Shown piece by piece: positions 1 to 12,164 of a stretch of DNA of 64,000 nt (position 1 is the stretch's first letter; every line of letters begins with the position of its first letter). Position numbers and translations under genes: made by a program. This stretch comes from Gossypium raimondii. Its lineage: Eukaryota > Streptophyta > Magnoliopsida > Malvales > Malvaceae. The DNA is taken from contig NC_068565.1 in assembly GCF_025698545.1 (NCBI RefSeq), positions 5,394,001-5,458,000 on the forward strand, given 5' to 3'. The notes under the pieces are model-generated. The model was not told the origin of the DNA and did not search any database. It saw only the letters and a list, made by a program, of their open reading frames with translations.

Positions 1-1309
1 GCACCTCACAATTGTTACTCCAAACTCACTCGAATTAGGTGTTTGTATAAGGGATAAAAACAATATTTAATCTTTGATAGCTTTTTTCAACTTGATTTTT
101 GAATTTTTTTTAGTCCACATTAGTTCCGTGAATTTGCAATTTTTTTTTCTAATTTGACCCATGAATTTGGATTTCATTAAAGTGTAATGATGTGGTATTC
201 TGAAATTATATCATGTCATCGCCTAAAATTAGAAAATATTTATAATCTAAAAAATATAAAAAAGTAATTAAAATTTAAAAAATTTAGGTAATGATGTGAC
301 ACGATCTCAAAAGACCACATCATCATACCTTAATAGTTACCAAATCTAGGTACTAAATGTTACTAATGTCACTTAGTTTTCAACCGAAGGTAAAAGAGTC
401 TCGCAGATTCACTAAACAGTCTATTCGACAATATTAACTTGGTTTATTTACCTTAACTTTTTTTTTTCTTTTTATCCTTTATCCTTAATGGTTTGTTTCT
501 ATTCTTACTTCATCCCACAATTGTACTTAAATCTAAACACATATTTTATTATTGATTTTAATAATACTATTATAGTATTATTCTCACTAATAAATAATAA
601 ATTTCACCGTCCCGTTACTTTTAATTACATTAAAATTAATTTCATTAATACTCCAAATAGACTCTTGATAAATAAAGACAAGAGTAAGGCATTGGAGATT
701 TTGAGTTATTAAGTTTGGTATGTTAAATTTGATATTTCATGGATTAATTCAGTTCTTGATATAAAGATGTAATGATCATCATTCTAGTTTTTATATAGTT
801 GTAATTTTTAAAAAAATTGAAATATAGATATCAAAAAGAAAATTATTTCATACTATTGTTTGTGAAGCTTTTAAATTCTACAAGCGGGTTTAAGGTGTAA
901 CAAGTGTTTTACAGGGTGTAGTAAATAAATAAATATATAAATAAATGTAACACTTATCACACCCTCCACCTACCTGTGGAGTGCCTTATTAAAAAACTTG
1001 ATTAAGCTCATGAAAGATTTGAATTAAATATTAGAATATTTGAATTTTACTTGTTCAATAGCTCGAGTTTGAATAAACAATGACCAAATTGAATTCAAGT
1101 TTAATTTTGTCTAAACTAAACTTGAATAGCTTATATCTACAAGGTATATACCAGCAAATAGTTGAAAGAAGTGGAATTGGACTTTTTCCACGGGTATTTG
1201 AACCAAGTTTAAATCTTAGAGTCGACATTGTTAAGAGTTTATTTTAATATTACCCTCAATCCGAACAAGACTATGGACGAATGAGGAATATTCCTTTTAA
1301 AATTGTGAG
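1..1309. other. AT-rich intergenic DNA, no gene seen
   Basis: No convincing coding sequence on either strand. The short open frames lack family features and are rich in AT-driven residues. Around 1040-1140 there are several short degenerate copies of a CTCGAGTTTG / TTCAAGTTTA type phrase, which looks like decayed dispersed repeat. Confidence 0.5.
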
Positions 1310-1700
1310 TTTTCTTTAGAAAATGACTAATAGGACGCTTCCTACTAGAGTGGAGCTAAATAAACATGGGATATCGGTGAAATCTATGCCCATTATGCTA
1401 AAATGAGGAGGATGTGGATGATTGTTTCTTAAATGCTCATTTGCCCTAGCTGTTTGGTTTGAAACACCATTAGGAATCAAAATGGAGAATAAAAACTCTA
1501 TCCATGTTAAGAGTTAGATGCTGAGTTAATGGAGACACTAGAAGGAGACAGATAATCCAAATTTGATGTGTATTATTAGACCCTCGATCATATGGAAAAT
1601 GAGAAATGAAGTGATATTTAAAAATGCAAAGGTAGATCCATATAAAAAGAGGTGATAAGGATGGTAAGGGCACAACGATAGAATCGAAATCCAATTTGTT
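1310..1700 (+). pseudogene. Degraded LINE reverse-transcriptase tail (zf-RVT region)
   Basis: The plus strand from about 1320 translates with in-frame stops as NRTLPTRVELNKHGISV, then LFLKCSFALAVWFETPLGIK, then after frame breaks IIRPSIIWKMRNEVIFKNAK. This is the typical order of the zinc-binding RVT tail of plant non-LTR retrotransposons: LPTRxxLxxxGI, a C/H cluster, LFxxCxFAxxVWF, then IWxxRNExxF. Two stops interrupt the first part, and no reverse transcriptase core or poly(A) tail could be identified nearby. It is a dead 3' fragment. The family call rests on motif recognition only. Confidence 0.6.
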
Positions 1701-3485
1701 TGGGATTAAAAAAAACCGAATTAAAGCCAGATTATCCTTAACTTGGCAAGAAAAAAAGTTGAAATGCAAGAACAAGGCAAATGAGAAATAGGAGAATTCG
1801 ATAGTAAGCGAAAACTAATGAAAAAAGAAAAGAATTCGACAACAATAAATAAAAATCCAAGAGATTTGAAGTGAAAGGTAATTAAATTGTGAATGAGAGG
1901 CACGTTGTTGAAAGAATAACTTAAGATCTTAAAACCTAAAATTGAATAAGAATATAAAGCATTAAAAAAAGATTCTAACGAACATAATCAAGATAAATAA
2001 AGATATAGAGAAGATAGAAAAAGATAGGAGGAAAGATGATAAAAAGACAATGTCTTATGAAACTTTTTGAAAAGAAAAATTCTCAACAAACTTCACGAAT
2101 AGTTCTAACCAACTCCTTAAGACTGAACCCTAGTAAATTGGAAGGTGAAGAGCTTCCCATGACTTCAAGAAGAAAACCAAGAATATCAAGAATATAAACT
2201 TTTAAAACAAACAAGAGAGATATCTTGCTAAGATAGAAACTCGAACAGTTGTATTGAATCAACTAATGAATGGTCTCCTAAAGAATAATAAAACTCTAAT
2301 TAATCTAAACAACAAGTAGTTCTAGTTGAACTAAATTTTCTTGTTGACTAAGAAATATAAAACTTCTAAACTATTGAAAATGCTGAAAAATATCCTAAAT
2401 TTTAGAATAAATAAATATAAACCCTTATAAATACAATATTGAGCTAATATATAATCAAAATTCGTAATTTCTCGTAATAATCTTGTCCAGAAATTCTATT
2501 TGCACAGTCTTCACTAAAACAATCATAACTTGAGCTCTCAAATTCAAAATTGGATGATTCAAAGTGCATTTTTAAGCTAAGAGATAGCTCTTCGATCAAT
2601 ATAAAAACATCTAAACCCATAAAATTTTTTTATCCCATCCAAAAACTCGTCATAAATTGATTGATCTTTTGAGCTTAAAAAACAACAACTTCAATGAATG
2701 TAAGTTAATAAAATTTACCCCATTGACGCATGAATCACATCCCTAAACTAGGAATGTTCTAAGGAGGGACTTCCAAAACTATTATGGAAGTGAATTACAG
2801 TTGAATCTCGTGAAGATATTATTGTGGTATTTTTTTCATTTCAAATCATGTGAAATTTAGAAAAAAGCATTTGATGGGATTTACACTGTAATTTTTAATT
2901 TCTTTATTCAACTAAGCCTTTATTTAATTTTTAAATTAATTTTTATTAATATATTTATTACATAATTTTTTTCACTCACATTGTCGGTATATCATAATTT
3001 AGTTTATTTATTTTAAATATTTTAGGAGTTGGCGTACTAGATCAATCGAACATCAACTTACGTAAGAGTACTTTAATTTTTTTCTACTATTTTTATTTTA
3101 ATTTTCTTATTTCTATAAATATTAAACAGTTAATCATTAATTAACCCCCCTCACAAAGCAAGTGGGTATCCAAGTTTTTGGTTTGGTGTTTGGGGAGCAT
3201 TAAGCTAACAAATAGGGTTTTTTGTTTTTGTTTTTGTTTTTTTCCCTTTTCAGTTAAAAATAGTAAAAATGTATCATTGGTGAACATCTTTGTCCCGTAT
3301 ATGCCAATCATAAGAACAAACAAAAAAATGAACCATGAACCCACTAATTTTGTTGAATACGTGGTGAAAATTTTGGTGTTTCTAAAATAAGATTGCGAGT
3401 TGGGACCTTATTTATAGAAAAACGTTGGTAAAGTTTTCTTTTATTGGGGATTTGATTTTGTGGTTTTTATATTACTTGTATTTTA
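1701..3485. other. Intergenic DNA without recognised features
   Basis: AT-rich sequence with A-runs and T-runs and no supported gene. The short frames at 3141-3390 are driven by repeats of TTTTTG and are not credible proteins. Confidence 0.45.
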
Positions 3486-3720
3486 TTTAAAAAATAGACA
3501 AATTAGTCCCTGTATATTAGAATAAGTTAAAAAATTTATTCATTTATACTATTAAAAATTGGTCTTTGTATGTCAGCTTGAGGTACAGATGTTATGCCAC
3601 TATCTAGTTGTTTCATCAATCACCCAGTTTTTAACAATGCAAATATATGTAATTTTTAACAAAAAAAATCAATTTGCTATTTAATCTAATGTACATAGAC
3701 TACTTTGCCTATTTTTTAAT
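3486..3720. mobile_element. Long-TIR MITE-like element
   Basis: The left arm starting TTAAAAAATAGACAAATTAG pairs with the reverse complement of the right arm ending near 3720, which reads TTAAAAAATAGGCAAAGTAG. Similarity continues for about 35 bases through the TGTAYATTAGA phrase. Arms this long enclosing a short AT-rich centre suggest a non-autonomous DNA transposon of MULE type. I could not fix a target-site duplication, and a further repeat end (GGCAAACTACAATCTGACTT) abuts the right side. Confidence 0.5.
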
Positions 3721-4257
3721 AGAGAAGGCAAACTACAATCTGACTTCTAATACAAAGCTACATACTTTTATCGAATTTACTTGACTCAGTAATTTAATTG
3801 AAATCTAGTGAAATATAAAAAAGATTTCAAAAGAAAACCCTCAAACGAGAGCATTATGATATTGTGAAAAGGAGTTTAGTGATGAAGGTTGGGATAAGGT
3901 TTCCCCAATGCAAATATTTAAAATTCTTATTGGGTTAAAAGGTGAAGACCATAATGGGAAGTTGGAACCCAATCCATAATTAAATAAACCACTATCCTTT
4001 AATTAGTTGGTAATTTTCTGAGAGAAAAGAGTCCATAATATGGACTAAACCCAAAAAGGAAGACCAGAGAGCCTAATAAGAATAAGATTAAGAATAATAA
4101 TAACAACTATCTGCTAAATCCCTTTCCTCAATGAATTTAAAGCAAACCCATGTATACATACAGATTTTGCATTAAGTATATAGGTAGATGAGTGAGTAAA
4201 AAAATTTGATAAATAACAATAATAATGGAAAAAATTAAAAAGAAAAGAAAAGATTAT
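3721..4257. other. 3' flank of the ABC transporter gene
   Basis: Holds the presumed 3' UTR of the minus-strand transporter gene that ends at 4258, plus intergenic AT-rich sequence. No other feature recognised. Confidence 0.4.
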
Positions 4258-6087
4258 TTAGTTTCTAGCTTTGTAACATCTAAACCACAAAATAACTAAA
4301 CCAAGCACTCTATACCCAACTATGAAGCCCAACATGACACCTACATTGGTCCATTTCTGTGAATCTTTCAGGTCTTGCTGTCTTAAGAACGAACTCCCAT
4401 ACAACCTACATTCACCATTCTCAATTTCAATGCACTTCCTTTCCCCTTGTTCCCCTCCATACTCATTTATCATAAAGCATTCAAATGGGTACTTAAACAA
4501 GCTCAAATAATGCATGAAAACCCAGTAGCTTGGTATCTTATCTTTAGCTATAAAATAGCCTGAAAACAGGAAGAAAGACCCCATTAGACCTGCAATCACT
4601 GAGTTCCCCATTATGAAGTTTGGGACAAGTGCACTGAAACATGCCACGAATGAATTGGCCATCAAAAGTACCATCCATACCACCAAGGAGAAGTAAAGGA
4701 ACCCATCAACGGTGTCTTTTCTCAATCCAACAAGCCAGTAAACTGGTGAAGTGAAGAGGATGCCTATCATTAAAAGAAATGGGAGGAAAACAAGGGTATT
4801 GGACAAGACATAGGAGGAGACTCTGTATGCTCCTCTTGATGTTTCTCTCATTAGGATCCTTCTTTCTTGTAAGAAAATTGGTAGTCCTTCAGTGGTTGAA
4901 GATAGTAAGAATGTGAGGGTGAAAGCGAAGAACCCTGTTTGGGTTTGTAAAGCTATCCTTCCTTTATCATTTCCTACGTTGAAATATATGGTTCCAAGTA
5001 TAAAACCTGCTACCAAGGCTTGTATGACCCTTGTGGCAAAGAGTTGTTTGGTTCTGAATATGTTGCTGCAGAATCTTTGTCCTAATATCAAGACCTCGTC
5101 GAACCGGGAATTTGGGTAGACGAGCAGCTTTCTTTCGAAGCGGATTGGGGTTGTAATTTTACGGTCTTCCCGGTTTATGTTACTTAGAGTGCCTGGATTT
5201 GGGACGGGTAAAGTTTCTATAACATCAATGGCGAATTCAAGAACATTGACATGTCGAGGGATTCGATGATCAGCAAACTTTAGTCTTTCTTCGAGAAGGT
5301 TTAGCCCTCCGTTATGGACGACAAATCCGTTTGAAAGCAAAACGATGCGATCAAACAGTTCGAGGATCCGAAAACCAGGTTGGTGGATGGTTAAAACAAT
5401 AGTCTTACCTTGATTAACTGCCATTGATTTCAGTAGTGTCACTGCATGAAGAGCTGAAGCAGAATCCAACCCTGAAGTTGGTTCATCAATCAAGATAACA
5501 GCAGGGTCATGAACCAAATCGACCCCGATCGATACTCTTCGCCTTTCTCCACCCGAAATGCCGTTGTTCGATCCCTCACGGATCCTGGAACCCGCCACAT
5601 GTTCCAATCCTAGCTCCTTCATTAGCTCTTTCACTCTAGAACCAGCTTCCTTCCTCCCTCCTGGTAGCCTCAAAAGTGCACTATACATCAACGTTTCTTC
5701 GACTGTAAGCAACGGAAATAGCGCGTCGTCTTGCGTAACATACCCCGAAACTCTCCGAAAAACTTTAACATTAATAGGCTTGCCATTGACAAGAACTTCC
5801 CCTGATGACACTTCACAAGGTGGTATCTTCCCAGCAAGAATATCTAGCAATGTAGTTTTGCCTGCACCACTTGGTCCAGCTATTGCAGTAACCTGTCCGG
5901 GCCTAGCTTCACAGTTCACACCCTTCAAAATGAACTTAGCAGCAGCTCTACCTTCATTCCCACCACAAAAATCACACCTGAAATAGTCTTCAAATTTGGT
6001 GCTCAACTTGTAAGACAGATCCCTAGTTTCCAATCTGTACGGATATTTCCGGCCACCAGAATCCGGGGACTTAACAGGCAATTCCAT
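4258..6087 (-). CDS. ABCG10: ABC transporter G family half-transporter (WBC type), ABCG10-like
   Basis: Intronless frame of 609 residues, the normal size for a plant ABCG half-transporter. The nucleotide-binding domain comes first: Walker [10 protein letters not shown] at about residues 71-79, signature [12 protein letters not shown] near 177, Walker [13 protein letters not shown] near 198, and switch histidine TIHQP near 233. A C-terminal ABC2-type membrane domain follows, with about six hydrophobic segments from roughly residue 360 onward. The start [20 protein letters not shown] matches the N-terminus I recall for Arabidopsis ABCG10. The frame stays open 31 codons further upstream, but only from a GTG, so the ATG at 6087 is chosen. 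Such proteins dimerise and export lipids or phenolics across the plasma membrane. A legume ABCG10 handles phenylpropanoids; the substrate here is unknown. All ATPase motifs are intact, so it should be functional. ABCG5 is the alternative orthologue. Confidence 0.93.
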   Translation of the reverse strand: MELPVKSPDSGGRKYPYRLETRDLSYKLSTKFEDYFRCDFCGGNEGRAAAKFILKGVNCEARPGQVTAIAGPSGAGKTTLLDILAGKIPPCEVSSGEVLVNGKPINVKVFRRVSGYVTQDDALFPLLTVEETLMYSALLRLPGGRKEAGSRVKELMKELGLEHVAGSRIREGSNNGISGGERRRVSIGVDLVHDPAVILIDEPTSGLDSASALHAVTLLKSMAVNQGKTIVLTIHQPGFRILELFDRIVLLSNGFVVHNGGLNLLEERLKFADHRIPRHVNVLEFAIDVIETLPVPNPGTLSNINREDRKITTPIRFERKLLVYPNSRFDEVLILGQRFCSNIFRTKQLFATRVIQALVAGFILGTIYFNVGNDKGRIALQTQTGFFAFTLTFLLSSTTEGLPIFLQERRILMRETSRGAYRVSSYVLSNTLVFLPFLLMIGILFTSPVYWLVGLRKDTVDGFLYFSLVVWMVLLMANSFVACFSALVPNFIMGNSVIAGLMGSFFLFSGYFIAKDKIPSYWVFMHYLSLFKYPFECFMINEYGGEQGERKCIEIENGECRLYGSSFLRQQDLKDSQKWTNVGVMLGFIVGYRVLGLVILWFRCYKARN

Positions 6088-7425
6088 GAGAGAAAGAGAA
6101 TGTGAGAAAGTTTGAGAGGAAAAACTGGGGATACCTGAAGTTATGTGAAGAAAAGAATATAAAAGGAGATGAACCAACACACCAAACTGGGTATCCCTTC
6201 AACAAGCAACAACAAGAAATAAATGAATAGCTAAGTTTTGCATGCATGTAAATTTAGCCTGTTTTGGATTATTGGACTTTAATTGACTTTATTTATTATA
6301 GTTTTTGGTGGGGTTTGGGTGAATAAGATATTTAGTTTACAAGAAACCCAAAATGAAAAGAAGAAAGAAATAAATGTCACAAATTAAATTAAGTGATTGG
6401 CTAATGTTGAAAGTTTTACTTATTTCAGGTGAGCTACCCAAACCCATAAGAGGTATGTTGGTGGCCTTACCCTATCTTCCCTACTCTTGACAGCTAAAAA
6501 AGGTAGTTGGGAGAAAACTAAAACAATTGGCTATATAAACTAAGAAATTCCATTTTGGGGGGCTATGTTTTAATGGAACAACACAATTAATCCCAAGTTG
6601 GGTCATCCAATTTTAACTTATAGAACCCTAATCTTGATTTTTTTGAAGTTATGTTTATCAAACCAAGCTATCATTTTTTTTATGGTTTCCTTTGATTTAA
6701 CGAAATAGTTTCTTAAATGTTTTTGGTTTGAAGATTATGCTTAACAGATATATTTGGGAAAGGTGTGCTTAATGTAATGTGCCACACAAAACCTTACCTT
6801 ACTTATTTTTAATCAAGTGTTTTTGGAAAAAAAATTAGTGTTAATCGATGGATTTTAACATATTTGGTATTATCTTTAATTAAGATTTTATCTTTCACTC
6901 TAAAAAATAAGTGTTTCATATAAATATGTTGTTTAATAATATTAAATGCTGAATATTAAAATATTTTATATTTTTAAATTTACTCTCCTCCTACTATTTT
7001 AAATAAAACCATTTTTATGGATTCATCATCTTTATCATTAAAAATAAAACATTTTTATTGAGTTGGTGTTCTAATTTAATTAGAAAATTACTTTAATGCC
7101 CTTTTGCTATTAAAATAAATATATTATTTTGAGGGTACTTTAGTCTTTTAGTTTAAAAAGATCATTAAAAATATGCATGAGATGAAATTTGAACTCATGC
7201 AGACTGAGTTAATAAAATTTTAAATTTATCATTCAATCAAAGTTTTATTTTAATACTTTTATGCATTTTAATTTTAGGTTTATTATATAAAAAAACTCCT
7301 TGAAAACATTCAATAACCAATTGGGCCATCAGTTAAAAATAGCACTCAATTGAGACCTTAATCGAGTTTAAGCACTCAACTGAATCCTCAATTAAATTTA
7401 AGCAATCAATTAAGCCCTTGTTCTT
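6088..7425. other. 5' flank of ABCG10-like gene and intergenic DNA
   Basis: Presumed promoter and 5' leader of the minus-strand transporter, then AT-rich sequence. Around 7170-7260 there is a phrase GAAATTTGAACTCATG resembling the B box of tRNA-derived SINEs on the minus strand, but no full element could be delimited. Confidence 0.4.
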
Positions 7426-7975
7426 TGACAAGGGTGCTGAGATACATCAAAGGAACAACTGCTTTTGGTGTCTGGTTCGCAATGGTGAACTTCTTGAAAC
7501 TTATTAGGTACACTGACAGTGACTGGACTTGATCAGTGGATGACATGCGAAGTATCTCTGAATATTTCTTTTCGCTTGGATCTGGGGTATTCTCATGAAA
7601 TTTGAAGAAGCAATCAACAGTTACTCAATCCACAGCTGAAGCTGAGTATGTAGCTGTAATAACAACAGTCAACCTAGCGATGTGGTTGAGAAGAATTTTA
7701 TTTTATTTGAATCGTGAGCAGGTTGAAACAACTCAATTTTTTTGTGACAACCAACTAATCATAGCAAATGCGAAGAATCTAGTCTTTCATTGAAAGATAA
7801 AACATTTTAAAATCAAATACTACTTTGTAAGAGAAGTAAAGAAAGTGACTTTAGTCTATTGCAGTTCGGAAGATTAATTTGTAGATATCCTGACCAAACT
7901 ACTCAATAAGTTGAGGTTTGAAAAGTTAATAAATAAAATTACTATTTGCAACACGAAGGCTAAGAAGGAGTGTTG
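7426..7975 (+). pseudogene. Ty1/copia retrotransposon remnant: reverse-transcriptase end plus RNase H
   Basis: Plus-strand translation gives RVLRYIKGTTAFGVWF, then YTDSDW, DDMRSISEYFFSLGSG, KKQSTVTQSTAEAEYVA, and IKHFKIKYYFVREVKKVTLV followed by VDILTKLL. These are the successive conserved phrases of the copia RNase H domain through to the polyprotein C-terminus (VRYIKGT, YxDSDWA, RSTSGYxFxLGSG, KKQxxVxxSTxEAEYVA, HIxxxYHFxRE, ADxLTK). Stops after SDWT, at VFS* and elsewhere show that it is dead. No LTR or other domain was found next to it, so it is an isolated 3' fragment. Confidence 0.85.
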
Positions 7976-8224
7976 GGAAGAGGTCATCCATGCGAGCTCA
8001 CCTAAAGATGCAAGCTCACAAAGACTATAAGCTTATCAAATTGCGAACTCATCAAAATTGACGAATCTTCTACATATGGCGAGCTACTCCAAATGAACAC
8101 ATACTATCACAAAGTGACGAGTTCCTTACTTTGGCAAACTAAAGTCATAGTAAAACATGCGAGCTGCCTTGAAACTGCGAAACAACTGGAATTTAAAAGC
8201 TTATGTGTAAATTTTGTTTACAGA

Positions 8225-8248
8225 ATATATATATATATATATATATAT
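8225..8248. repeat. (TA)n microsatellite
   Basis: Uninterrupted alternating TA run of about 12 dinucleotides, roughly 170 bp upstream of the MORF8-like start codon. Confidence 0.9.
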
Positions 8249-8418
8249 TTATTAGTATTTATTAGTATAATATATTTAATATTTATTATCATAAAATCTT
8301 TAAAGCTTTAACAGAGGAATTTGTACCTCTTCTCTGCAGGTTTTGTAATTCCAACTAAACCCTTCAAAACCCTCGTAGCATTTTCGTGAACCGTCTAATC
8401 ACTTCGCTGCCTCCACTA

Positions 8419-10801
8419 ATGGCGACCCAAGCCCTCTCTCGCGCTCTCCTCTCGAAACCCAAAGCCCTTTCTTCCTTACTCTTCCCTTCCTCCCGCTCTT
8501 TCTCTTCCTTTTCCTCCTCCTCCTCCGCCGCTTCCTCCACCAAAACTCTTATCACCCCATCGCCACCCCCTTCCCTCTCCTTCCTCCGTCGCCTTCGTGC
8601 CCCGCCTTACTACTCACTCCTTCGAGGCTCACTTTCCCCAGCTGTTAAATCGTTCTCGACTCGAGCAGCCAGGTCCTCCCTCAATGATCCCAATCCTAAC
8701 TACTCGAACCGGCCCCCGAAAGAGACCATCTTGCTCGACGGATGTGATTTTGAGCATTGGCTTGTTGTGATGGAGCCGCCTAAAGAGGATGCTACTAGGG
8801 ATGATATTATTGATAGTTATATCAAAACCCTAGCTCAAGTAGTGGGCAGGTATTCTTTTTCGGCTATTTTTTTGCTAATTTACAATGAGTTTCTTTTTGG
8901 TTGTTTTTTAAATATTAAGCTATATGCAGTTTAATTTTTTTGGAATCAGCAACAATGAAAGTACTGATTTTTTGTTTTGTTTTGTTTATATGGCATTGAA
9001 GTTGTAATTTTATTACATTCATTTACAATCAACTCTGGCTTTTATTGCTTTATTTTACATGGTAGCAACTTTTGAGGATACTAAGCCTTATTTTTCATGT
9101 TTTTTCTTGTCTGCTAATGGATGTTGAGGAAAGTGGCGACTATATATAGTTTGATTGTTATGTTTCACGATTTCTTTTTTCATGGGAAATATGAATGTAC
9201 TGTGAGTGTTGGAATAAAGGTTGTTGGTTCGATGTTAGTCCGGGTTTATTGCTTTATCATTGATCTTAAGTGTTATTGTTTATTTGAGTTCTAGAAATGG
9301 AAAGAAAAATAATATGTTGAATTCAATGTTCTACTGTTTGTAGTTCGGATGTTATTTTTATTTTCGCACGAGTAGATACTTGTGTCATTCCTACACTTCT
9401 TTTATTGTTAGCACAAGATGAGTATGGTAACTCAGATAGGAGAGTATCTGCATATTAACTCCAGTCTTTGAAATAAATTTATTCATCCTTGATATGGAAC
9501 TGTGATACATAATTCTTTTGTCATTGTAGCCATTGAGTATGTGGATTACGATGTAATTGGATAGAAGAATCTCTGCATATTGACTATGGTCATTGAAACA
9601 ACTTTTTTCTTTCTTTGCATTGCAAGTATGCAATGCTTGTTCTACAAGGGATTTTAGATCTGGTCTATATTCATTCAACATGTTATACTATTAGTTGTAG
9701 CAAAAGCTCCATTTATCCATGTGATAATTGTTGTATTATTTAAGTGCTGGGATTTCCTTGTTTGTAGTGATGTTTTTTACAATTACTTGCTTGTTTTTAT
9801 TCCTCCAGAACAAGGGATGTATTATAATTATTTTTTATTTCTTGTGTTTATATGCAGTGAGGACGAAGCAAGAATGAAGATATACTCAGTTTCAACCAGA
9901 CATTACTATGCATTTGGTGCTTTGGTGTCTGAAGAGGTCTCATATAAGATCAAAGGTGCATGACCTCTTTTCTTATTTTTTTGCCACTCCAATGCTATTT
10001 GTTACCTATGTCTCATAATTTTTAATTTTTTCCTCAGAACTTCCTGGAGTTCGGTGGGTTCTTCCAGATTCCTATCTAGATGTGAAGAACAAGGATTATG
10101 GAGGTAAATGTTCATTTTTAATCTTGAATATTTCTTTATTTGGTGTCTCTTTGTTTTGAGCTATTAATACTAGAAACGTACGTTATTGATTTTCAGGGGA
10201 ACCTTTCATTAATGGGCAAGCTGTGCCTTATGACCCAAAATACCATGAGGAATGGGTGAGAAATAATGCTAGAGCAAATGAGAGAAATAGGCGCAATGAC
10301 AGGCCACGCAATTATGATAGATCAAGGAACTATGAGAGGAGAAGGGAGAACATGAATACTCGAGATAGTCAGATGCCTCCTCAAAATCAGGGCATGCAGA
10401 ATGTCGCTCCAAAGACTGCTGGGATGCCTCCCAACAACATGGGAGGGATGCCACCCCGCAACATGGGAGGGATGCCTCCCCAGAACATGGGAGGGATGCC
10501 TCCCCAGAACATGGGAGGGATGCCACCCAACAACATGGGAAGGATGCCACCCAACAATATGGGAGGAATGACACCGAATCAAGGATGGTCCGGTAACATG
10601 CCTGGAAATGCTCCAAACTTCCAAACTGGCCCCAACTATGGAAACGCTCCTGGAAATGCGCAGAACTTCCAACCTGGTCCTGGTCCTAACTATGGAAACA
10701 CACCTTACCAAGGTGCTACACCCAATGCTCAATATCACCAGAATAACTATCCTCCAAATGTTGGTGGAGGAAACATGCCTGGTGGGAACTACCAATCTTA
10801 A
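8419..10801 (+). CDS. MORF8: Multiple organellar RNA editing factor 8 (MORF8/RIP1)
   Basis: Four exons: 8419-8849, 9858-9955, 10038-10103, 10197-10801. All introns are GT..AG and the joined frame gives 399 residues. [11 protein letters not shown] begins a Ser/Arg-rich organelle presequence of about 90 residues. The MORF domain follows ([60 protein letters not shown]), then a basic [18 protein letters not shown] stretch and a low-complexity Gly/Pro/Asn/Met tail. The wording is nearly that of Arabidopsis MORF8, the dual-targeted mitochondrial and plastid factor that binds PPR editing proteins and supports most C-to-U editing sites. The ATG at 8421 has a G at +4; an upstream in-frame ATG at 8386 would add 11 residues before the presequence and is less likely. 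The leader carries AAACCCT-type motifs common in organelle-function genes. Confidence 0.95.
10421..10564 (+). repeat. Coding minisatellite in MORF8 tail, six 24-bp units
   Basis: Six consecutive 24-bp units encode [24 protein letters not shown] (twice), GMPPNNMG and RMPPNNMG. A degenerate GMTPNQG follows. Arabidopsis MORF8 has a comparable Pro/Gly/Asn tail with a different repeat, so the property is conserved but this particular array is probably a local expansion. Confidence 0.95.
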
Positions 10802-11642
10802 ATCTTTGTTCTAATATGAATTCAGAGACCATTGTAGCTTTTAGGCATTGTTGTAGATAAAGATAATATGCCTAGACTTATGGTTATTGGCTACTAAAGA
10901 ATTGCTATTGAATATGTTGGGCAACTTATAAGTTATAACAGATTCATTTGTTTGCATCATGTAGCACAATAAATTTTGTTGGATGTTTAGCAGGTTCATA
11001 ATATTGATGGTGTTGGGTAAATTTCTATGAGTGCCATGAACTGATTGATCTCTTTGAATGATATTTCTTTTGTTCATAGTTGCTCTTAGACCTTGCAATT
11101 CCATGCATCATACCTTTGATAGTGATTAGTGACATGTCCACTGGTCTGGTTTACTCAATAAGCGTGGCCTGTATGGATGGGTTTAGTATAAAGCTTTTCT
11201 AAGTTCAGGTTGGTTTGGCTTGGCCCAAATTATTATTTAACTTTGGACATAGTTTTGCATTGAAAAGATTTGTTAAAATTGGTCATTGAATGCCAATGAT
11301 TCAATAGATTGGTCTAAGTCTCATTGTATTAGTCTTTTTAATTTGTTCTCCATGGAGAATACAAGGGTCCTACCTAATCCAATGATCCTTTAAAACTCCA
11401 GGTGTATTTTCCAGTATTAATAACCCCTTGTGCCACTGCCCATAGAACAAAGTGAAAAACCTTGAAGAAAAACATTAAAAATCATGGAATAATTACCTAG
11501 AAAAACCTTGAACAATTCGTGTTTTCATTGCCTACTAGCGTAATCTAAACAACAATTGACTTTTCCTTGGGACTTTGCTCTTTATATATGCTTATGTTTG
11601 TCCATTGTTTTGCACATTGAAAATTTTAAAGCAAACTAAGCA
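10802..11642. other. 3' region of MORF8 and intergenic DNA
   Basis: 3' UTR of the MORF8-like gene and then intergenic sequence. No other coding region is supported. A TATATA motif at 11583-11588 lies about 55 bp before the next start codon. Confidence 0.5.
11583..11588 (+). promoter_or_regulatory. Probable TATA box of the first small-protein gene
   Basis: TATATA in the context TTTATATATGC, about 55 bp upstream of the ATG at 11643. The spacing suits a short 5' leader. Confidence 0.55.
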
Positions 11643-11942
11643 ATGGCCAGTAACACCGAGACCAGCAAGACCACTGCTGATTACATAGCTGTTTCTGCCG
11701 CCGTCGAGCCCCCTCCTGAGGCTGCCCTAGTTGTGCAGTCAAAGAACAAGAACAACAAGAAGAAGAACAGAAGGTGTATATTCTTGTGTTGCTCTAACAT
11801 GCAGTTCGAGAACGAGGAAGAAAAGGCGAAGGCCTTGCAGTTTTTGAACAGTGGGGAAACCAAAGTTGGGATGGTGATGTGTTGTTCCAATTTCCAAATC
11901 GGTTCTGAGCTTGAAGACGCCCCTCCCAAAATTCCAAAGTGA
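11643..11942 (+). CDS. Small cysteine-motif protein, 99 residues, family not recognised
   Basis: Single-exon frame with a good start context (AAGCAATGG) and a TATA box about 55 bp upstream. I do not recognise the family. The first 36 residues are Ala/Glu/Pro-rich and without structure signals. A lysine/asparagine-rich basic stretch (residues 34-44) leads into RRCIFLCCSNMQF (43-55), and a charged spacer then leads to VGMVMCCSNFQIG (75-87). The two CCSN segments are an internal repeat. The strongest evidence that it is real is a diverged paralogue 1.5 kb downstream, which keeps both motifs, their spacing and the single-exon form. There is no signal peptide. The paired cysteines could bind metal or be lipidated, but this is speculation. 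Confidence 0.7.
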   Translation: MASNTETSKTTADYIAVSAAVEPPPEAALVVQSKNKNNKKKNRRCIFLCCSNMQFENEEEKAKALQFLNSGETKVGMVMCCSNFQIGSELEDAPPKIPK

Positions 11943-12164
11943 TGTCACCATTCATGAACTGCCCTTTGGTAGCATAAATTACAAATAAAAGAACTTACAA
12001 TGTTTGTAAAATAAATAAATATTGTATCATGGTGTATAGAATCGTGTGTTGTTCTATCGATAGTATAGTTTTATTGTAATAAACATTTTTCTGTTCTTTT
12101 AGCTCTAGCTATGGTAGTGTAATAAACGAATTGTGAGTGATTTTTTGTGGTATTTTATTGTTTT

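Noticed and set aside
488-712. 74-codon plus-strand frame
   Set aside because: AT-driven composition (Asn, Ile, Phe, Tyr), no start context, no homology cue.
5558-5986. 142-codon plus-strand frame
   Set aside because: Antisense to the ABC transporter's conserved ATPase region; codon shadow of a real gene.
6088-6180. 31-residue upstream extension of the ABCG10-like protein
   Set aside because: It begins at a GTG, has no family counterpart, and the ATG at 6087 gives the expected MELPVK start.
10269-10795. Two minus-strand frames of 115 and 157 codons
   Set aside because: Antisense to the MORF8 Gly/Pro/Met repeat; products are repetitive shadows.
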